NCBI GenBank assembly: GCA_963682175.1
Contig: OY821791.1
Coordinates: 25,099,826 to 25,163,825, forward strand
Direction: 5' to 3'
DNA: 64,000 bases
DNA from: Triglochin maritima
Lineage: Eukaryota > Streptophyta > Magnoliopsida > Alismatales > Juncaginaceae
In this document: one piece after another, positions 31,165 to 43,893 of the stretch
Layout of the letters: every line of letters starts with the position of its first letter
Position numbering within the stretch: the stretch's first letter is position 1
The notes under the pieces: generated by a model
Databases searched by the model: none
What the model was told of the DNA's origin: nothing
The model's input: only the letters and a program-made list of their open reading frames with translations
Made by a program: the position numbers and the translations under genes

Positions 31165-32635
31165 TGATTAGTAGCATATCATATATTGCATTCATGCTAT
31201 ATATATTTTATTTTAACCAATATTTATGCTACTCGAGTGTTTGTTTGATGTGTTTTAGGGTTTATACTATAGAGAAGAGAAAGGAAGAGAAAAGGACATA
31301 AATGGACAGATTCGGAAGGGTTTTGGACCAATTTGTAATCCTCAAGGAGTGGACTGCAAATGCAGAGGGACACAAGTGAAAACCTAGAGGGACCAAAGTG
31401 TAAATAAATATATTATGTCACAAAAGTCCATACTTGAGAAGTAAATCAACGATTAAAATCAAACCGGCTCGAGACAATGGACCAGGGCTCAACCCCACGT
31501 GCAAAACACCGAACTTAACCTACTGGAGAAAGTAGAGGCTGATCGAGGCCATTTGATCCGCCCTTCGCGGATCATTTTGCTCCATTTCAGCCACAATTTT
31601 TCATGTGGGTCGGGTTGTTGGGTCAGAGAAATATGAAACATCCACTTCTCATTTACAGTACTCCGATTATGCTTATATTCATCTAAACCATCTAATCTTC
31701 TATAAATAGACGTGTAATTCCTCATTTCCTATTCTTTCTCTTTCTCCCATTAGAGTAGGTTTTAGTTTGCTGTTTTAGTAGTGTAAATATGGGGGTTGGA
31801 GAGGAGTAAACTTTGTATTTTTATTTCTTAATCTAGTTTAGTCTTGTCCTTTATCTTGATGTATTTCCATTGATGATGTCATTTCCTTTGTGCTTGTTTT
31901 CGTTTATCTAGTTTCCTGAATTTTGCATTAGGGTTTTGGGTTGTTTTTATACTTTCTTTAGTTTAGAGATGAGTAGAGAGTAGTCCATCCCCATTGGGGG
32001 GTAGAGGAGAAGGTGTTGTGATTATGTGATATATTAGTGTGTGTGTGTAATCCTACATTTGAACCTTACATGAGTTCCATAACTATCTAATGAGATTTTC
32101 AATCTTATGTTTGATGTGCTAATGTTCTTGAGTGAAGCTTAGCACATGCTTAGATTAGTGGGTCTATTTTATAGCCTCATCTTAAATAATGTATTGTATG
32201 TTTTAATGATTGTGGTAAATCTTATTTCATGTGGAGACATAATGGGGTTTCTTCATTATGCATGAGTTCATTTAGCCTCATTTTTTATTGTCTTGTATGT
32301 TTTAATGATAATATTTTATCTTATTTCATGTGGAGGTAAAGTTGGATTTCGTTTTATGGATATCATGTATTACATGTTGTGATGAGCACAATTGAACACA
32401 CACATTACACATAACTTCATTTTCGCATTCTTTCTGTACCCCCTAAGGGGTTTAGTTTTATTGTATGTTTTCCGATTTCATACGCATCGTAATGCAGTTC
32501 TTATCGCATCTCTCTCTTCTTTTCCCACTCGAGTATGGTGGATTCCGACTCGCACGCCCTCCCTGTGGACTCAACCCGTGCTTGCCACCACTTCAACGTG
32601 GTCTTACACTTGCAATATTATAACTGAATCAATCA
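31165..32635 (+). mobile_element. Gyp-B LTR, plus strand, within a minus-strand 3' region
   Basis: 1471 bp, TGATTAGTAGCATATC to GAATCAATCA. TATA box (TCTATAAATAG) at about 31700. Inverted pair TGATCCGC...GCGGATCA at 31553-31573 with perfect 8-bp arms. Hairpin CCAC-TTCAAC-GTGG at 32588-32601. Flanks (ATATT, CACGT) do not match, and the right flank repeats sequence found about 240 bp left of the LTR, so a recombination event rather than a simple insertion shaped the right edge. Confidence 0.8.
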
Positions 32636-32848
32636 CACGTGCAACAAACCGTTAAACCTCCTTATTGCCAAGTAGGAGGAGTGGTGTCTCATGAGGGATT
32701 TCAGCGGATATACCCCAAAAATTAGAAAATTGATGCATTATCCAACCTAGCAATACGACTCCATGGATGTACTGTCGATCATTATACACAGTAATACTAC
32801 AGGCCGAGTCCATATATGTATCTCATCCACACACTTATCCTAGGGAAC
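32636..32848 (-). other. Gypsy 3' region, copy 2 (left part)
   Basis: Begins CGTGCAACAAACCG and repeats 30924-31140 with about 88-90% identity by eye. It is interrupted by a solo Gyp-A LTR after TAGGGAAC and continues at 34405. Confidence 0.75.
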
Positions 32849-34404
32849 TGATTGACATCATTTCATGCTTATATTTGTACCTTATATCCATTTTCTTACA
32901 CCTAAGCAATGCTACGTGACGAGTTTTATGTTTGATTTACAGAAATAAAGAGGTTTGAAGAGAAGAGCCATGAAAGGACCCAAAAGCAGGAAAAATGACT
33001 TAATTGACCTGGGGACCAAGATGCAAGGGAGAAGGACCTGAACGTAAGACAGGAGGACCTAAGAGCAAAACAGGAAGCTCCACACCGTCATGGGGAGTAT
33101 TTTGTCAATTCGATTCGGGTCGGAGCTCTACTAAACCAAGTAGATGCATCCAAGACCAAGAAACACTCCAAGCAAAGCCCACAACAAAAACCAACGCGAT
33201 CTGAAGTTTATAGACTGCCAATTGGCGGTCTCGGACCGCTAATTGGCGGTCCATATGGCCCCAGATCCGCTAAGCTTTCTTCTGGACTTGTATTATTATG
33301 CGTTTAGGCTATTTTTGGTATTGGTTTAGTCCCACATTGGGGGATTGTCCCCGATTAGCTTTTTCCATGCTTATAAATAGAACTCTTCAGCTTTCATTGT
33401 AATTACGCATTGCTTGGTGGCATTCTCTCTACTAAGGAGTGAGCCTTGAAGCAAAAACTCAAGGTGGAGAAGAATGCTACCTTCAATGTGAGTCATTTGT
33501 TAATAAAATAATTCTTCTAGTTTCTTTTAATTTTGTCTTTTAATTTGTGCATGTTTGTTTAGTCTTTCCTTTCCATTTATGTTTCTTTAATACTTCTTGC
33601 CTTCTTAGTTAACTTTCATTTCAGTATTATGCTTTCTTTTGTTAATATAGTTAGTGTAATGAGTAGTGAGTAGTTCCATCCCCATTTGGAGGGTGGAGAA
33701 ATATGTGATATAATCATGTACTGTATTAAGTGTGTGTTATCTTTGTCCCTTGAGCTTTATATGATTTCCATAACCATCTAATAGGTTTTCACTCTTATCA
33801 TTGATATGCTAATGCTCTTGAATGAAGCTTAGCTTATGCTTTGATTAGTGGACCTATTTTATGGGGAATGATAAGGTTAGGATATGGATGAAGTTAATAT
33901 TGGAAACACAATTTGTAGTGTATGTGCTCTTGTTGCCTTTAACTTAGCTAATGTGTTGTATGTTTTAATGATGTAGTCTTATCTTAATTCATGTGGAGGC
34001 ATAGTAGGGTCTGGTCTTTATACTTGAGTTCATTTATCTTCATTCCAATTATTGTCTTGTATGTTTTAATGATGTAGTCTTATCTTAATTCATGTGGAGG
34101 CAAAGTTGGATGTAGTTTTATGATTTCATGCACTACATGTTGTGAAGAGCTTAATCGAACACACACACACACACATCTTCATATTCACATTATTTCTCTA
34201 CCCCCTATGGGGCTTAGTTTTATTGCTTATCTTCATTTCCTTTTTGCATCTTAGTGTAGTTTAGTGTAACCAACCTTTCTCTCCTTCTTTTTACCTCTCG
34301 CCTTCGAACAAACCAATCGTCGACACACCTCCCAGTGGACGACCCGTATTTGCCACCGCTTCAACGCGGCCGTGCACTTGCGGTTAATATAAAACGATCA
34401 ATCA
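32849..34404 (+). mobile_element. Solo Gyp-A LTR with perfect target duplication GGAAC
   Basis: 1556 bp; GGAAC at 32844-32848 and 34405-34409. Starts TGATTGACATCATTTCATGC, ends CGATCAATCA. Palindromes GACTGCCAATTGGCGGTC (33213) and GACCGCTAATTGGCGGTC (33234) lie about 120 bp before the TATA box (CTTATAAATAG, about 33369). Hairpin CCGC-TTCAAC-GCGG at 34356-34369. A CA microsatellite lies at about 34159-34172. Confidence 0.95.
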
Positions 34405-35585
34405 GGAACCATTCATGCAAGTTAATTAAGGACTTAAGTGAAAGACATATGCGACCTTAACATCCTCAAGTGATACATTGTGTAAAGTCCATTAAGGTTC
34501 TTATTTGTATTTTTTATTCTTTTACTGTTTCTTCTCATTTTTTTCTTTTTGGAGAATAAGGAGTTTAATTCTCTTACGGTTCAATTTCGTACATCATTGC
34601 CTGTCATGACTTACACTATCATGTACACCTTCCCCCAAATCTCCACATAGGACGATCCCTACCACTCGTGTAATGGAAGTTCGGTCGGTGCATCTCAAGT
34701 CCGATAAGTTGAAAGCACCAGGTACTAAGTCCCCCCAGACCTAATTTCCCGAGTGATAGGAGATGTGCGAGAAGAGAGAACACCCTACTAAATTATTTCT
34801 TATCTACACATAAACCAAAACCCCTACACTTTAGATTTCACAACAGGAGTTTAAGGGTCCCTGACTACAACAAACTTCCTTATACTAATAGACACAAATT
34901 ATTCGACTCACTAGGTTTAGGGTGGACTTCTTTATTTGTTTGAGTACTGAAACCCTATGATTACTCTACCCCCGAGGGAAAACCAGGGTGCATCCTTACA
35001 TTTATATAAGACCTAAAGTCAGTGTACTAGATATCTTAATGCATCATGTTCAAGTCGATTCTGGGAGCTTCCTTTTTACTTTGCCCCTCAATGGGTTTTC
35101 AAATGCTAAACACACGTAAAAGCCATAAAATATTTTCCTTCGCAAAACAAATGAAGATTTTGAAAGAAATGTGAAAATTTAAAGCATTTGGAAAGCAAAA
35201 GAAGGCAAGTCACCCAAAGATCATAGTAAGCAAGATATATCAATGTAAGTTGCAGCACACAATCGTGCCCCTAAAAATACAAACAAAAGAATAGAAAAGA
35301 AAAGGAAAAAGAAACGACTATGTACACACGTAAAAGCACCCCCTATACTTACTTCATGAACTGTCCTCAATAACTTTGAGTGTTACATGGATTTATCCAT
35401 GAACAAGATAAGATCTCACCAACTTGAAGCGGAAAATGAAGGTCATGGTTATGTTGATGGACATAAGTCTGAATTTTCCAAAACCTGTGAGATACTAAAG
35501 AATTAAATACAAGTACATTAACAAATGAAGCCCACTTCCTCAAGGAGTGGGACCAAGACAACCTTTTTTTTCTCTTTTTAATAAA
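34405..35585 (-). other. Gypsy 3' region, copy 2 (right part), with relic of frame Y
   Basis: Continues copy 2 after the solo LTR: the ACTTACACTATCATG and CGGTCGGTGCATC landmarks, the internal polypurine tract (CACCCCCTATACTTACTTCATG on the plus strand, about 35338) and a decayed Y frame at 35367-35561. It ends at about 35585 where unrelated sequence begins; domain X is not present. Confidence 0.75.
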
Positions 35586-35929
35586 TCTATATACAAAAGG
35601 AAGTGTTGTTATACACGGATGCTGGCGTTAGTGATGCTGCTTACGGGTCATCCAGTCAGCACCCAGTCAGTAGTCCAGGTCATTCCCCAAGAGCGTGCCT
35701 TTTTTCGAAAAATAAAAAAATGTTGATTTCTTGCGTGCGACGATTTCTCTTTTGCCACAGAGATAAGACCGCGAAAAGACACCAAACCGATGACTGTTCA
35801 GAAACCAAGGAGCAAAAGTAATCGAATGCCAAAAAAACCAGACCTTTCTCCCTGGGTTTTCTCCTTCTTTATTTAGAATCCGCCGCCCGTTCAGGACTCC
35901 TTTTTCTTCCACCTTTCCCCATCGACAAA
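35586..35929 (+). promoter_or_regulatory. Upstream sequence and CT-rich leader of the mobile-domain-like gene
   Basis: Not similar to any other part of the window. The last 90 bp are pyrimidine-rich (CTTTCTCCCTGG, TTTTTCTTCCACC), as in plant leaders, and end CATCGACAAAATGG with a fair start context. A TTTATTTAG-like sequence is near 35867. An open frame at 35603-35821 has no recognisable motif. Confidence 0.4.
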
Positions 35930-36477
35930 ATGGATTATCTGCATCTCGCTTCCTCTAGAAATGTTGTGGTGCATCAGGTTTGTCCTTTTAACAAATACTA
36001 CTGAGTTTGATATTACGAATAAGTTGAAGTTGGGTTTTGTGTCTTCTTAGGCGTCTAACCCCTACTTCCAGCCCTCCAAATGTGCCTGGACACCAATAGA
36101 GAAGGTGTTGGGAAAGATGGATGCTGAGAAGGATGCTTTTTGGGGGGACCCCCTTCGGTCACTTCCTTGACCTCACTAACGTCCCAATCGATAATGACAT
36201 TGTCGACTGGTTCGTGGAACAATATGACACGAAGGAGGTTGGGTTGAGGATCGGCTCTGGGGTAGTACACTTTACAGCTAAAGATGTTGCCCTAATTTAG
36301 GGCCTAAGACCCCATGTCAAGATAGTACGAATGTAGCCAAAAGACGTCACAACCCAAGCGGGGGAGAACCTTAACAAGGCCCAACTGTGAGCTCAGATGT
36401 TGGCTACCAGTTATATGGGGGATGAGGAGGAGTACGTTTGGCTCCTCATTTGTTATATCATCAACCATTTTTAACAA
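35930..36477 (+). pseudogene. Broken two-exon gene fragment resembling plant-mobile-domain/DUF1985-type proteins
   Basis: Exon 1 encodes MDYLHLASSRNVVVHQ from the ATG at 35930. A short intron runs GTTTGTCC...TTCTTAG (about 35978-36050). Exon 2 encodes ASNPYFQPSKCAWTPIEKV and, after a frameshift near 36140 in a G/C run, FGHFLDLTNVPIDNDIVDWF, EQYDTKEVGLRIG and HFTAKDVALI, then a stop and GLRPHVKI. The pattern F-G-x-x-L-D-L...F-x-I/L-x-I-G...T-x-x-D-V-A-x-I-x-G-L is that of the N-terminal domain of plant mobile domain and Ulp1-associated DUF1985-type proteins, often carried by transposons. Further stops follow, with DEEEYVWLLICYIINHF at the end. It joins a Gypsy 3' region directly at 36478. Confidence 0.5.
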
Positions 36478-36843
36478 AAATCCTTAATTAACTTGCACAA
36501 ATGACTCCCTAGGCTAGGTGTGTGGAGAAGATATATATATATAGAGAGAGAGTCAGTCCATAAGATTATTGTATCCAATGATCGACAAAAGTAGGTCCAT
36601 CGAGTCGCGTTGCTAGGTTGAATAATGCATCAATGTTCGAATTTTAAGGGTATATCCGCTGAAAACCCTCATGAGACAAAACTCATCCTCCATGACAACA
36701 TATGGGTTTAACGGCTTGGTGCACATGCTATGTGCAATTGTAATTCATACGAAAGTGAGTTAGGATTTCGTGTTTGTTTGTATCTTCTATTTTTCTTATT
36801 TTTGTTTTGCTCGCGACTAGCAAAAGATAGGTGTGGGGTATTT
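36478..36843 (+). other. Gypsy 3' region, plus strand, ending in a polypurine tract
   Basis: Homologous to 58838-59180: CTAGGCTAGGTGTGTGG, TCGACAAAAGTAGGTCC, the CTGAAAACCCTCATGAG block and TTTTGCTCGCGACTAGCAAA. Ends with AGATAGGTGTGGGGTATT before LTR D. A short TA/GA microsatellite is at 36531-36552. Confidence 0.75.
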
Positions 36844-38254
36844 TGTGAGTATCATCATTTATCAATTTTACCTTCACTATTATATAACTGTTGTATTTGA
36901 ATAATTCTATGTCGAGTGTTTCATTTTCATTTTATAGGTTACAAGAAAATAGTTACAATTGCTGAAAATATTGAAAAGTGGAAGGGACTTCAACGCAAAA
37001 TCCGATATATAAAGTGAAAGTTGAAGGGCATGATACAAAAAATACACTCCACATGTTTATGTTCTCTATTTTGATAAAAAGTGATGGGAAAATACTCAAA
37101 TTATATGTGTAAATTCGGATTATGCAATCAACATCAAATAGGAAAGTTCGGATAAGGAAAGTCTGGACTGTCAGCACATGCCACTTGTTTAATTCATATC
37201 TTCCACATCCAAATATCAAATTTGATTCTTCAAGATCCGTTGGAAATAAAATTTAAAGAAGAAAATATTCGTCTCTCTTGTGACTTGCCATATTCCGATG
37301 ATATGAGAGTGCAAAACGTGTGTCAGGACAGACTGTATTTCGAAATGGGATAATTGACAGATTATCAGTAATTTGTGCATAACTCTTTGCTCCTGTATCA
37401 AAATAAGGAGAATCAAGATGCGTTACAAAGAAGACTTCCATATGCACAACGTTTGTATTTCACATATTTCCAAATTTGGAACCTCCAAGGCTCGTAAAAG
37501 GAGTGGAAGATTGATGATGTGAGAGAATAGAAAACCATCCTTGTATGCCATATAAAGGGGTGGAAAAGAGAGTGTCTCCTCCCCCCACAGCCTTGTCTTT
37601 CTTATTTCATGTTTCGTTTCTTTTCTTCTTAATCTTGTTTTCTCCTATGATTCTCCTCATGTTACTCACCACAATGAGTGGATAAGCCTTCCGTGGGGTG
37701 AGGTAGACAGATCATGTTGATAGGAATGAAAAGATTGAGAAAGGTAGGCATCAAAGTATAGTTGTTCTTATTGTTGTTAATCTTTTGTTTGTTTTGTTTT
37801 AGTGACTTTAACTATATGAGTTTTATCATTGAAATGTTAAATAATACGGATATAATTTCATAATAATATACTATTTAATATTGTAAGATCTAAGGTTGTA
37901 GTAAATTTTGATCACTTAAGAACACATTATTTTGTGTGGTGCTTAATTTCTATAATCTATATCTTTTTTTCTCAAGGTTGAATACTTATCAACTCTAAAT
38001 CCATATACCTCATCTCCAATTTTAATATCTGAATTCTCAAAACATAAAGACTAACACTAAACATGCATCAAAACACAAACTAGAGATCCAATAATTAGAT
38101 GAAACTAAAACATGAATAGGAAAAAAGCTTTCAACGTGGAGAACAAGAATCTAATATTGGATTGAGAAAAACCTAAGCTACAAGCTTTATCCACCTCCTT
38201 ATTCTTGCAGCCTAAATGGGTAAAAAGTAAATCCAATTCACTCCTTCATTCCAA
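36844..38254 (+). mobile_element. Gyp-D LTR (3' limit uncertain)
   Basis: It starts TGTGAGTATC right after the polypurine tract, which defines its left end. A TATA box (CATATAAAGG, about 37549) and a downstream CACCACAATGAGTGG / CCGTGGGGTGAGG block parallel the layout of Gyp-A LTRs. The conserved 3' hairpin and GTGCACTTGCGG end are absent, so the LTR is truncated or a different lineage. The right limit is set only by the next recognisable Gypsy sequence. No second copy is present. Confidence 0.5.
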
Positions 38255-38976
38255 TTCACACTCCTAGCCTAGTGAACTATTCATGTAAGGTAGTTAAGAC
38301 TTAAGTGAAATCATGGGCGACCTTAACTTTCCAAAGTGAGAATAAGTGTGTCTATCCCCTTTCTTCCTCTCCTTCTACCCTTAATTCAACTTATGAAGCT
38401 TTTGCCTCCCATTAAGGACATTTGAAGGACCTTTTTGGGCCATTTGGTTTCATTTGTGGGCTTATGCCCTTCGGGATTTGATTGGGTTTTTTCCCATTAG
38501 ATTTACTTTGAGGTTTTTGCCTCCCTTTACGATCATTTGACCATAGTAACTTGAATTACCCTCAAATTCTCTCTTTGATTTTGGTTTCTCAAAGGTTCAG
38601 ATGTCGTGCATCGCTGCCTATGAGGACTTACACTATCACGACATCTTCCTCTACATCTCCACGTAGGGTGATCCCCACCACCTGTGTAATGGGAGTTTGG
38701 TCAACGCATCCCAAGTCAGATGACTCGAAGGTACCAAGTGTAAAGCCGCCCTCAGACTTACTTCCCCATGTGATAGAAGCCATGCAAGAAGAGAAAAACC
38801 CCTTACTACATCTATTCCTAGCCCACATTAACAAAAGAAATCCAAATCCCCACACTACTAATCTCACTAAAGGAGTTTAAGAGTCCCGGAAATATGATTA
38901 TTCCATTTGCACAAACACAAACTTCCTTATACTACCGTACACGAATCCCCTAAAAAGGAGACTCACTAGGTTTTGA
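38255..38976 (-). other. Gypsy 3' region, minus strand, truncated by a Cop-1 LTR
   Basis: Matches 16905-17410 (TAGCCTAGTGAACTATTCATG, GACTTAAGTGAAATCATGG, GCCTATGAGGACTTACAC, CCCAAGTCAGATGACTCGAA, ACTCACTAGGTTT). It ends where TGAAAGAAATG, the remains of a Cop-1 polypurine side, begins. Confidence 0.75.
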
Positions 38977-38984
38977 AAGAAATG

Positions 38985-41900
38985 TGTGTTCTAAAAGTAT
39001 TCTTTTACGTCTTTTATTATGAATTGAATGTACAAACATTTTGTTCATTGATTATTGTATGTCTTTTGGAAGTGTTAAGGAAGATCGTTTTGGTCCTTCA
39101 CCGTAGAGCTCTAAAAGATAATGGTTTGCATAAATCAAAAGAAATTCACAGTCATGGTTATTAACATTGAACATTAATTACCGAGATAAAATTGTCATGT
39201 TGGTTAAAGGATATTGTAGCTCTACAAATATTTTAACATGAGTATATGAAATGGAGAATATTTTCTTTCATATTTTGAATAGACCTAATAAATGGAACAT
39301 TATGGAATTGTGTTTGTGTCATTAATATTTTCGTTGTCTTTGGATCCTAAGATACGAGACCTATATCTTTTCACATGAGAAGTGTGTAATTTGATTATTA
39401 TCAAAAGCTATCATTACACATAAGGATAAAGATATTAGTTGATTATACAAATAAAGATGTAACTTATGTATAATTACATATTTATAATTAGCTTATGAGA
39501 GCAAGAAAAAGAATATATAATACAAAGATGACACATTCCTACTTTGTATAATATTCATAATATCATGAGGCAAGAAATAGAGACAAGTAATATATTACAT
39601 ATCACTAAATGGATCGTGTTCTGTTCGAGTGAACGAAATATCTTTGTTATTTGGGTAACTATAATGTGTAGCTAGATACCGCTTATATTTTATGATATTA
39701 AATATTTAATATCATTGCCAACATAACTTATATCGTCCTATATGTCACACCACAAAACTTGGAAAACAAGAGATTTGATTTTATATTTTATATGATGTAT
39801 TAAGTTTCATGTGTTATGGAATAATATACATGTGGTAAAATAATAAAATCAATATGTCGTAATAACAACATGGTTAGAATAACAAATTAATTCGTAGGAG
39901 ATGTATATATTATGGGGTATAATATTTTGATATTTGATGCATTGCATACATTGCATCATATGTCTTTCATTTAGATTACTTTTACATCAATAAATGCTAC
40001 TAAGGTATGTGTTTAGTCTTATTTACAGAATACAGGGACCTGAATGCAATTTACCCACATCCCGAGCATAAACGCGTGCAAAAGACTCATTTCTATCATA
40101 AAGACCAAGCTCAAGATTATCGGGTTACGAATGGAAATGTATCCAAGCATAAAAGCATTCAAGTCCTAATTGCAAAAAGAACAAAGACTTAAGCACAAAA
40201 GTAGCCGGGGACTTAACTGCAAAAAGTCAAGGACCTAATTGCAATTAAAGCACCAAAATATTATCTTGGAGAAAATCTAAAGAAAAATCAATGTAAATCT
40301 CCAAACATATAAAGGAATTAATCCGGAGCTCAAAAGAATGGAAAGAAATCATCCAGACGCGCAAAGGAGGATCAAATCATACCATAAACTACCAGCAAAA
40401 ATCCGGATTAAATCAGAGAAGATTGTGCGGCGAAATCGCCGCATATCACATACATTGTGCGGCGGAAACGCCGCCCCCTCAGCGATCTGTGTGCTCCAAT
40501 TTCGTCCAGTCGTGTCTGGACACGTGTACTTTCCAATATTATACCTAGATCCCTTGTAGCAACTATAAATAGACCCGAGAACGATGTTAGAAGGGTCCTT
40601 AGTCTTTGGTGGTAGTTTTTATTTTTAATCTTAGTTTTGTATTCTTCTTTTCATTAATAAAATTCTGCCTTTTATTTCTTACTTTTAGTTTTCTTTTGTA
40701 ATGTCTCAAGGACCCCTTCTTCCTCCCTCTATGAATTTCTAACTCCTTCCAAAGGGTGGAGGTGACGGATTTAGGGTGAAGAGAAGATGAATGAATGTTA
40801 TTATTTTAATTTCGTGTTAGTATATTTTGATTACTTGAGTTTCTGTTAAATTATTTATCATGTAATGCTTTATAACTAATATGATTTATTATAAGTTTCT
40901 GAATTCTCTAATCTAAACCTTAAATCTAAACCTCCATCCGACGGAATTCACCTCTTTGTTCTTGTTTTAGTTTTAATTGTTCTTGTTTCTTGCTTTACAT
41001 AATTAAAACGCAAAAATCTCAAAACCAAATTTATTTCTTCTCTCCTTCTTCTCCTTAATCGAAAATCACGAAAATAACAAATCTCTCCCTCCTTGTGTTC
41101 GACCCGTATTTGCCACGTCTTCATTGACGTCGTGCACTTGCGGTATAAATTTAATTCTCATCAATATTATATATGATAATATATTACATGGTATAATGTG
41201 ATCCGCATCATTATAACATATTAATTTGCTAGAACCCCAAAGTCCAAATTTTGCTGGATATTAATCCAGAATTTGGTAAAGTAAAAAAATGTGAAAATTG
41301 GTCTAACTGTTTGCCCACGTTTTTGCATATAGAAATAAGAGATTTTTGTTGATTAATGATTGGATTTCATCCACCTTGGTCAAAGGTAGTTATGGGATGA
41401 TGATATGAGAAATAAACAAGAGATCATATGCAAAGTGGTTTGCACATGATGTGAATTGGTGGAGAGATTAACAATAGATCATCTGTAAGTGGTTTACCCA
41501 TGATGTGGGTTTGAGGATGCCCTATAAATAGGTCTCTCCTCCCTTCCTTTGTTTAATTAATGCAAAAACTTCTATTTATATCATCACCATCATTCCATCC
41601 AAAATTCTTCTTATTAATTGAGTGCTTGAGAGATTAAATTCTTTGGAACATAGAAGTGGTTATTAGCTAGATTATAACATTGAATTCGAGATTGATTGAC
41701 TAGCTTCGATCTCTGTAGTCTTGTTTAGAGCTTGGTGAATACTTGGAGGTGATTCCAAGGAAATCCGACGTGCAACCCGACTTCCAGTTGGTAAAATGGA
41801 TTTGATAATCCCCTAGGTATGATCCAATCTATGTATTTAAATATTAATTAGTATACAATATATTGAAATACAATTAGGAAGTTTTGTATATGAAATTATT

Positions 41901-42016
41901 GAAAAATATGAAAACTGATCGTAAATTGCAGTAAAATTTTAAAAACATGAAAAGCGATCTTGCTTGTATGTATAAATTAAACAAAAACTATACATAAGCA
42001 TGTGACGAACACCTGC
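38985..42016 (+). mobile_element. Cop-1 LTR split by a solo Gyp-C LTR
   Basis: It starts TGTGTTCTAAAAGT and ends CACCTGCA, close to the family end CCTACA, followed by GTAGTATCAGAG, a decayed Met-type primer site. It is about 1.8 kb without the insert. TATA box (CCTATAAATAG) at about 41520. The palindrome cluster seen in other copies is essentially absent here, which shortens the LTR. It is probably a 5' LTR. Confidence 0.8.
39935..41163 (+). mobile_element. Solo Gyp-C LTR with perfect target duplication ATATT
   Basis: 1229 bp; ATATT at 39930-39934 and 41164-41168. Starts TGATGCATTGCATAC, ends TTAATTCTCATCA. Palindromes TGCGGCG-AAAT-CGCCGCA (40426-40443) and GCGGCG-GAAA-CGCCGC (40459-40474) lie about 90 bp before the TATA box (ACTATAAATAG, 40562). 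Hairpin CGTC-TTCATT-GACG at 41116-41129, followed by GTGCACTTGCGG as in the other Gypsy LTRs. Confidence 0.95.
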
Positions 42017-43558
42017 AGTAGTATCAGAGTTTTTTGTTCATATTTTCAATAATTAGGCTATTTAATATATTTTATTTACCATCTCATGATCAAATAATTC
42101 ATTGATTTGTCTTTTTGAGTCCATTTTTATTTTTGATGAATGCATAAAATGAATTTTTGGATTTTTGTGTTTCTTATTTTTCTACATTAGTTTGTAATGT
42201 TAGAAAATATGTTAACCACTAAGATCAACCGATTACTTCTGATCATTAAGGTGAAACAAAGAAAATCATAAAAGCAAGATTGTTTTGTCGATTCCGATTC
42301 TAATAATTCATTTGAGAGTTTTAAATGTTTTAAAACTTGTCATATGATTGTTAGAATCAAGTTTTAGACTTGTGTCTGATTTTGTAATTTTTTCGTTTAT
42401 TTTAAATAACTATTTTACTTGGAATTGGCAAAACAAAAGGAGCAAATAAGTTTATTTTCCTTAAAGTTTTTTTTGGGAATTTGGATAAACTTCGGTTCAA
42501 ATGTCTTTGTATTTTGAACTAAGGATTCTTGAATCATTTTAAAGGATTTCAAATTATTTTTGAATTATTTAGTTGAGACATGAACGATCAACTGAATAAT
42601 GTAAAATAGCATATATACAAATTGTTGCACTTGTTCTATTTTGTTGGAATAAATGAGTTTATATGTTCCATAGAAGACATATGTGAATGTATGATATGTA
42701 TTTCATTATCGGTAATCACAGGGGCTTATGTATATCTAAAAGCCGTTTATTTTGTATGCATACATATGAGAGGACTTTACATAGGACTTGCACTAGCCAA
42801 TTTAATTTTGATAAAGTTCAAATTGTGAGATGCATGTTTAAATATTGTGCAATATTTACATCCATGGTGCAAGAAGAAAAGGTGAAGATCGAGCGCATGG
42901 GAATATATAAACTCACACCAATGTGTGAATAGATTTATTTTATGTTTATGTGTTTGATTGTATATGATTGAATGGTGAACATAAGTCTCAATGAATACAT
43001 ACATGACTACCTGAATTCTAAAATCACATGTGAATTGCTTAATTGTCCAAACTAAAAATTAAGAAGACCTTTCTTTCATATTTCATCTACTAGAAGTCAT
43101 TGATCGAGAGATATTCTGCTCGCCCTTAGCGGGAGATAATTTCCTCAATCTTTGGAAATAGTGTGAGGTATTAGAATATACATTGTTGTGCGATCAATAG
43201 ATACACAAGGTGAGTATATATACAAATAGTGTGTTTGTTCGTGGATACATTGTACAATCGTATCTCGTATCAAATGGTATAAGTTTTCTTAATAAAACTA
43301 GGCGCACCTGCTCGGTTTTCAGAAAGAGAATTTTTCTTAAGAGGATGGACACATTTTCGCTTAATTAAAACTACGAGAATCATAAGAGTTTGAAAATCGC
43401 AAAAATTTACAAAATATGAAAATGGCATGATTAGAAAAAAAGTGTTACCATGAGTATATGACATATTTGATAGCCCTTAGCTAGTCTATGTTATAAATGA
43501 TAGGATCTTGTATTACTGCAATTATGGACATATTTATTTATTTATTACTGCAATGATA
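42017..43558 (+). other. Unassigned sequence after the Cop-1 LTR
   Basis: After the decayed primer site nothing coding could be recognised; short open frames have no Copia gag motifs. A small inverted pair (CTGCTCGCCC...GCGGGAGA) lies at about 43117. It may be a diverged Cop-1 leader or unrelated intergenic DNA. Confidence 0.3.
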
Positions 43559-43893
43559 GGCTAGGGTTTGGTTGCGTTTTTGTCTGGAATGAATGATAAA
43601 AATGTAACTATTCGATTTCTTTAATACCTATAGATCTCAGATGTTATACGTCGGATGTACAGGGGTATATACGTCGCATATAAGCATTCCCAGATCTGAT
43701 GTCTATGTGTATGTCGTCTATACAAAACGTCGATCGCTGAACATCCGATGTCTATACCTAAAGAATAGACGTCGGATTTATGTATCACCCGACGTCTATA
43801 CATAAAGAATAGACGTCGGCTCTTAGACAGGACCGATGTCTATTCCTTAGGTATAGACGTCGATTAAATAACAACCGACATCTAGTTTTTTGA
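43559..43893. repeat. CACTA-like subterminal repeat block, copy 1
   Basis: Starts GGCTAGGGTTTGGTTGCG and carries at least eight inverted and direct copies of a GACGTC-centred motif (AATAGACGTCGG, CCGACGTCTATAC). It is about 90% like 45928-46260 over the first 90 bp and in the same orientation. It ends at ACATCTAGTTTTTTG without a terminus, so it is an internal or truncated copy. Confidence 0.55.

Noticed and set aside
30921..32848. About 240-bp direct repeat around the Gyp-B LTR at 31165
   Set aside because: Both are parts of the widespread Gypsy 3' region; immediate flanks do not match, so recombination between copies is more likely than a duplication mechanism.
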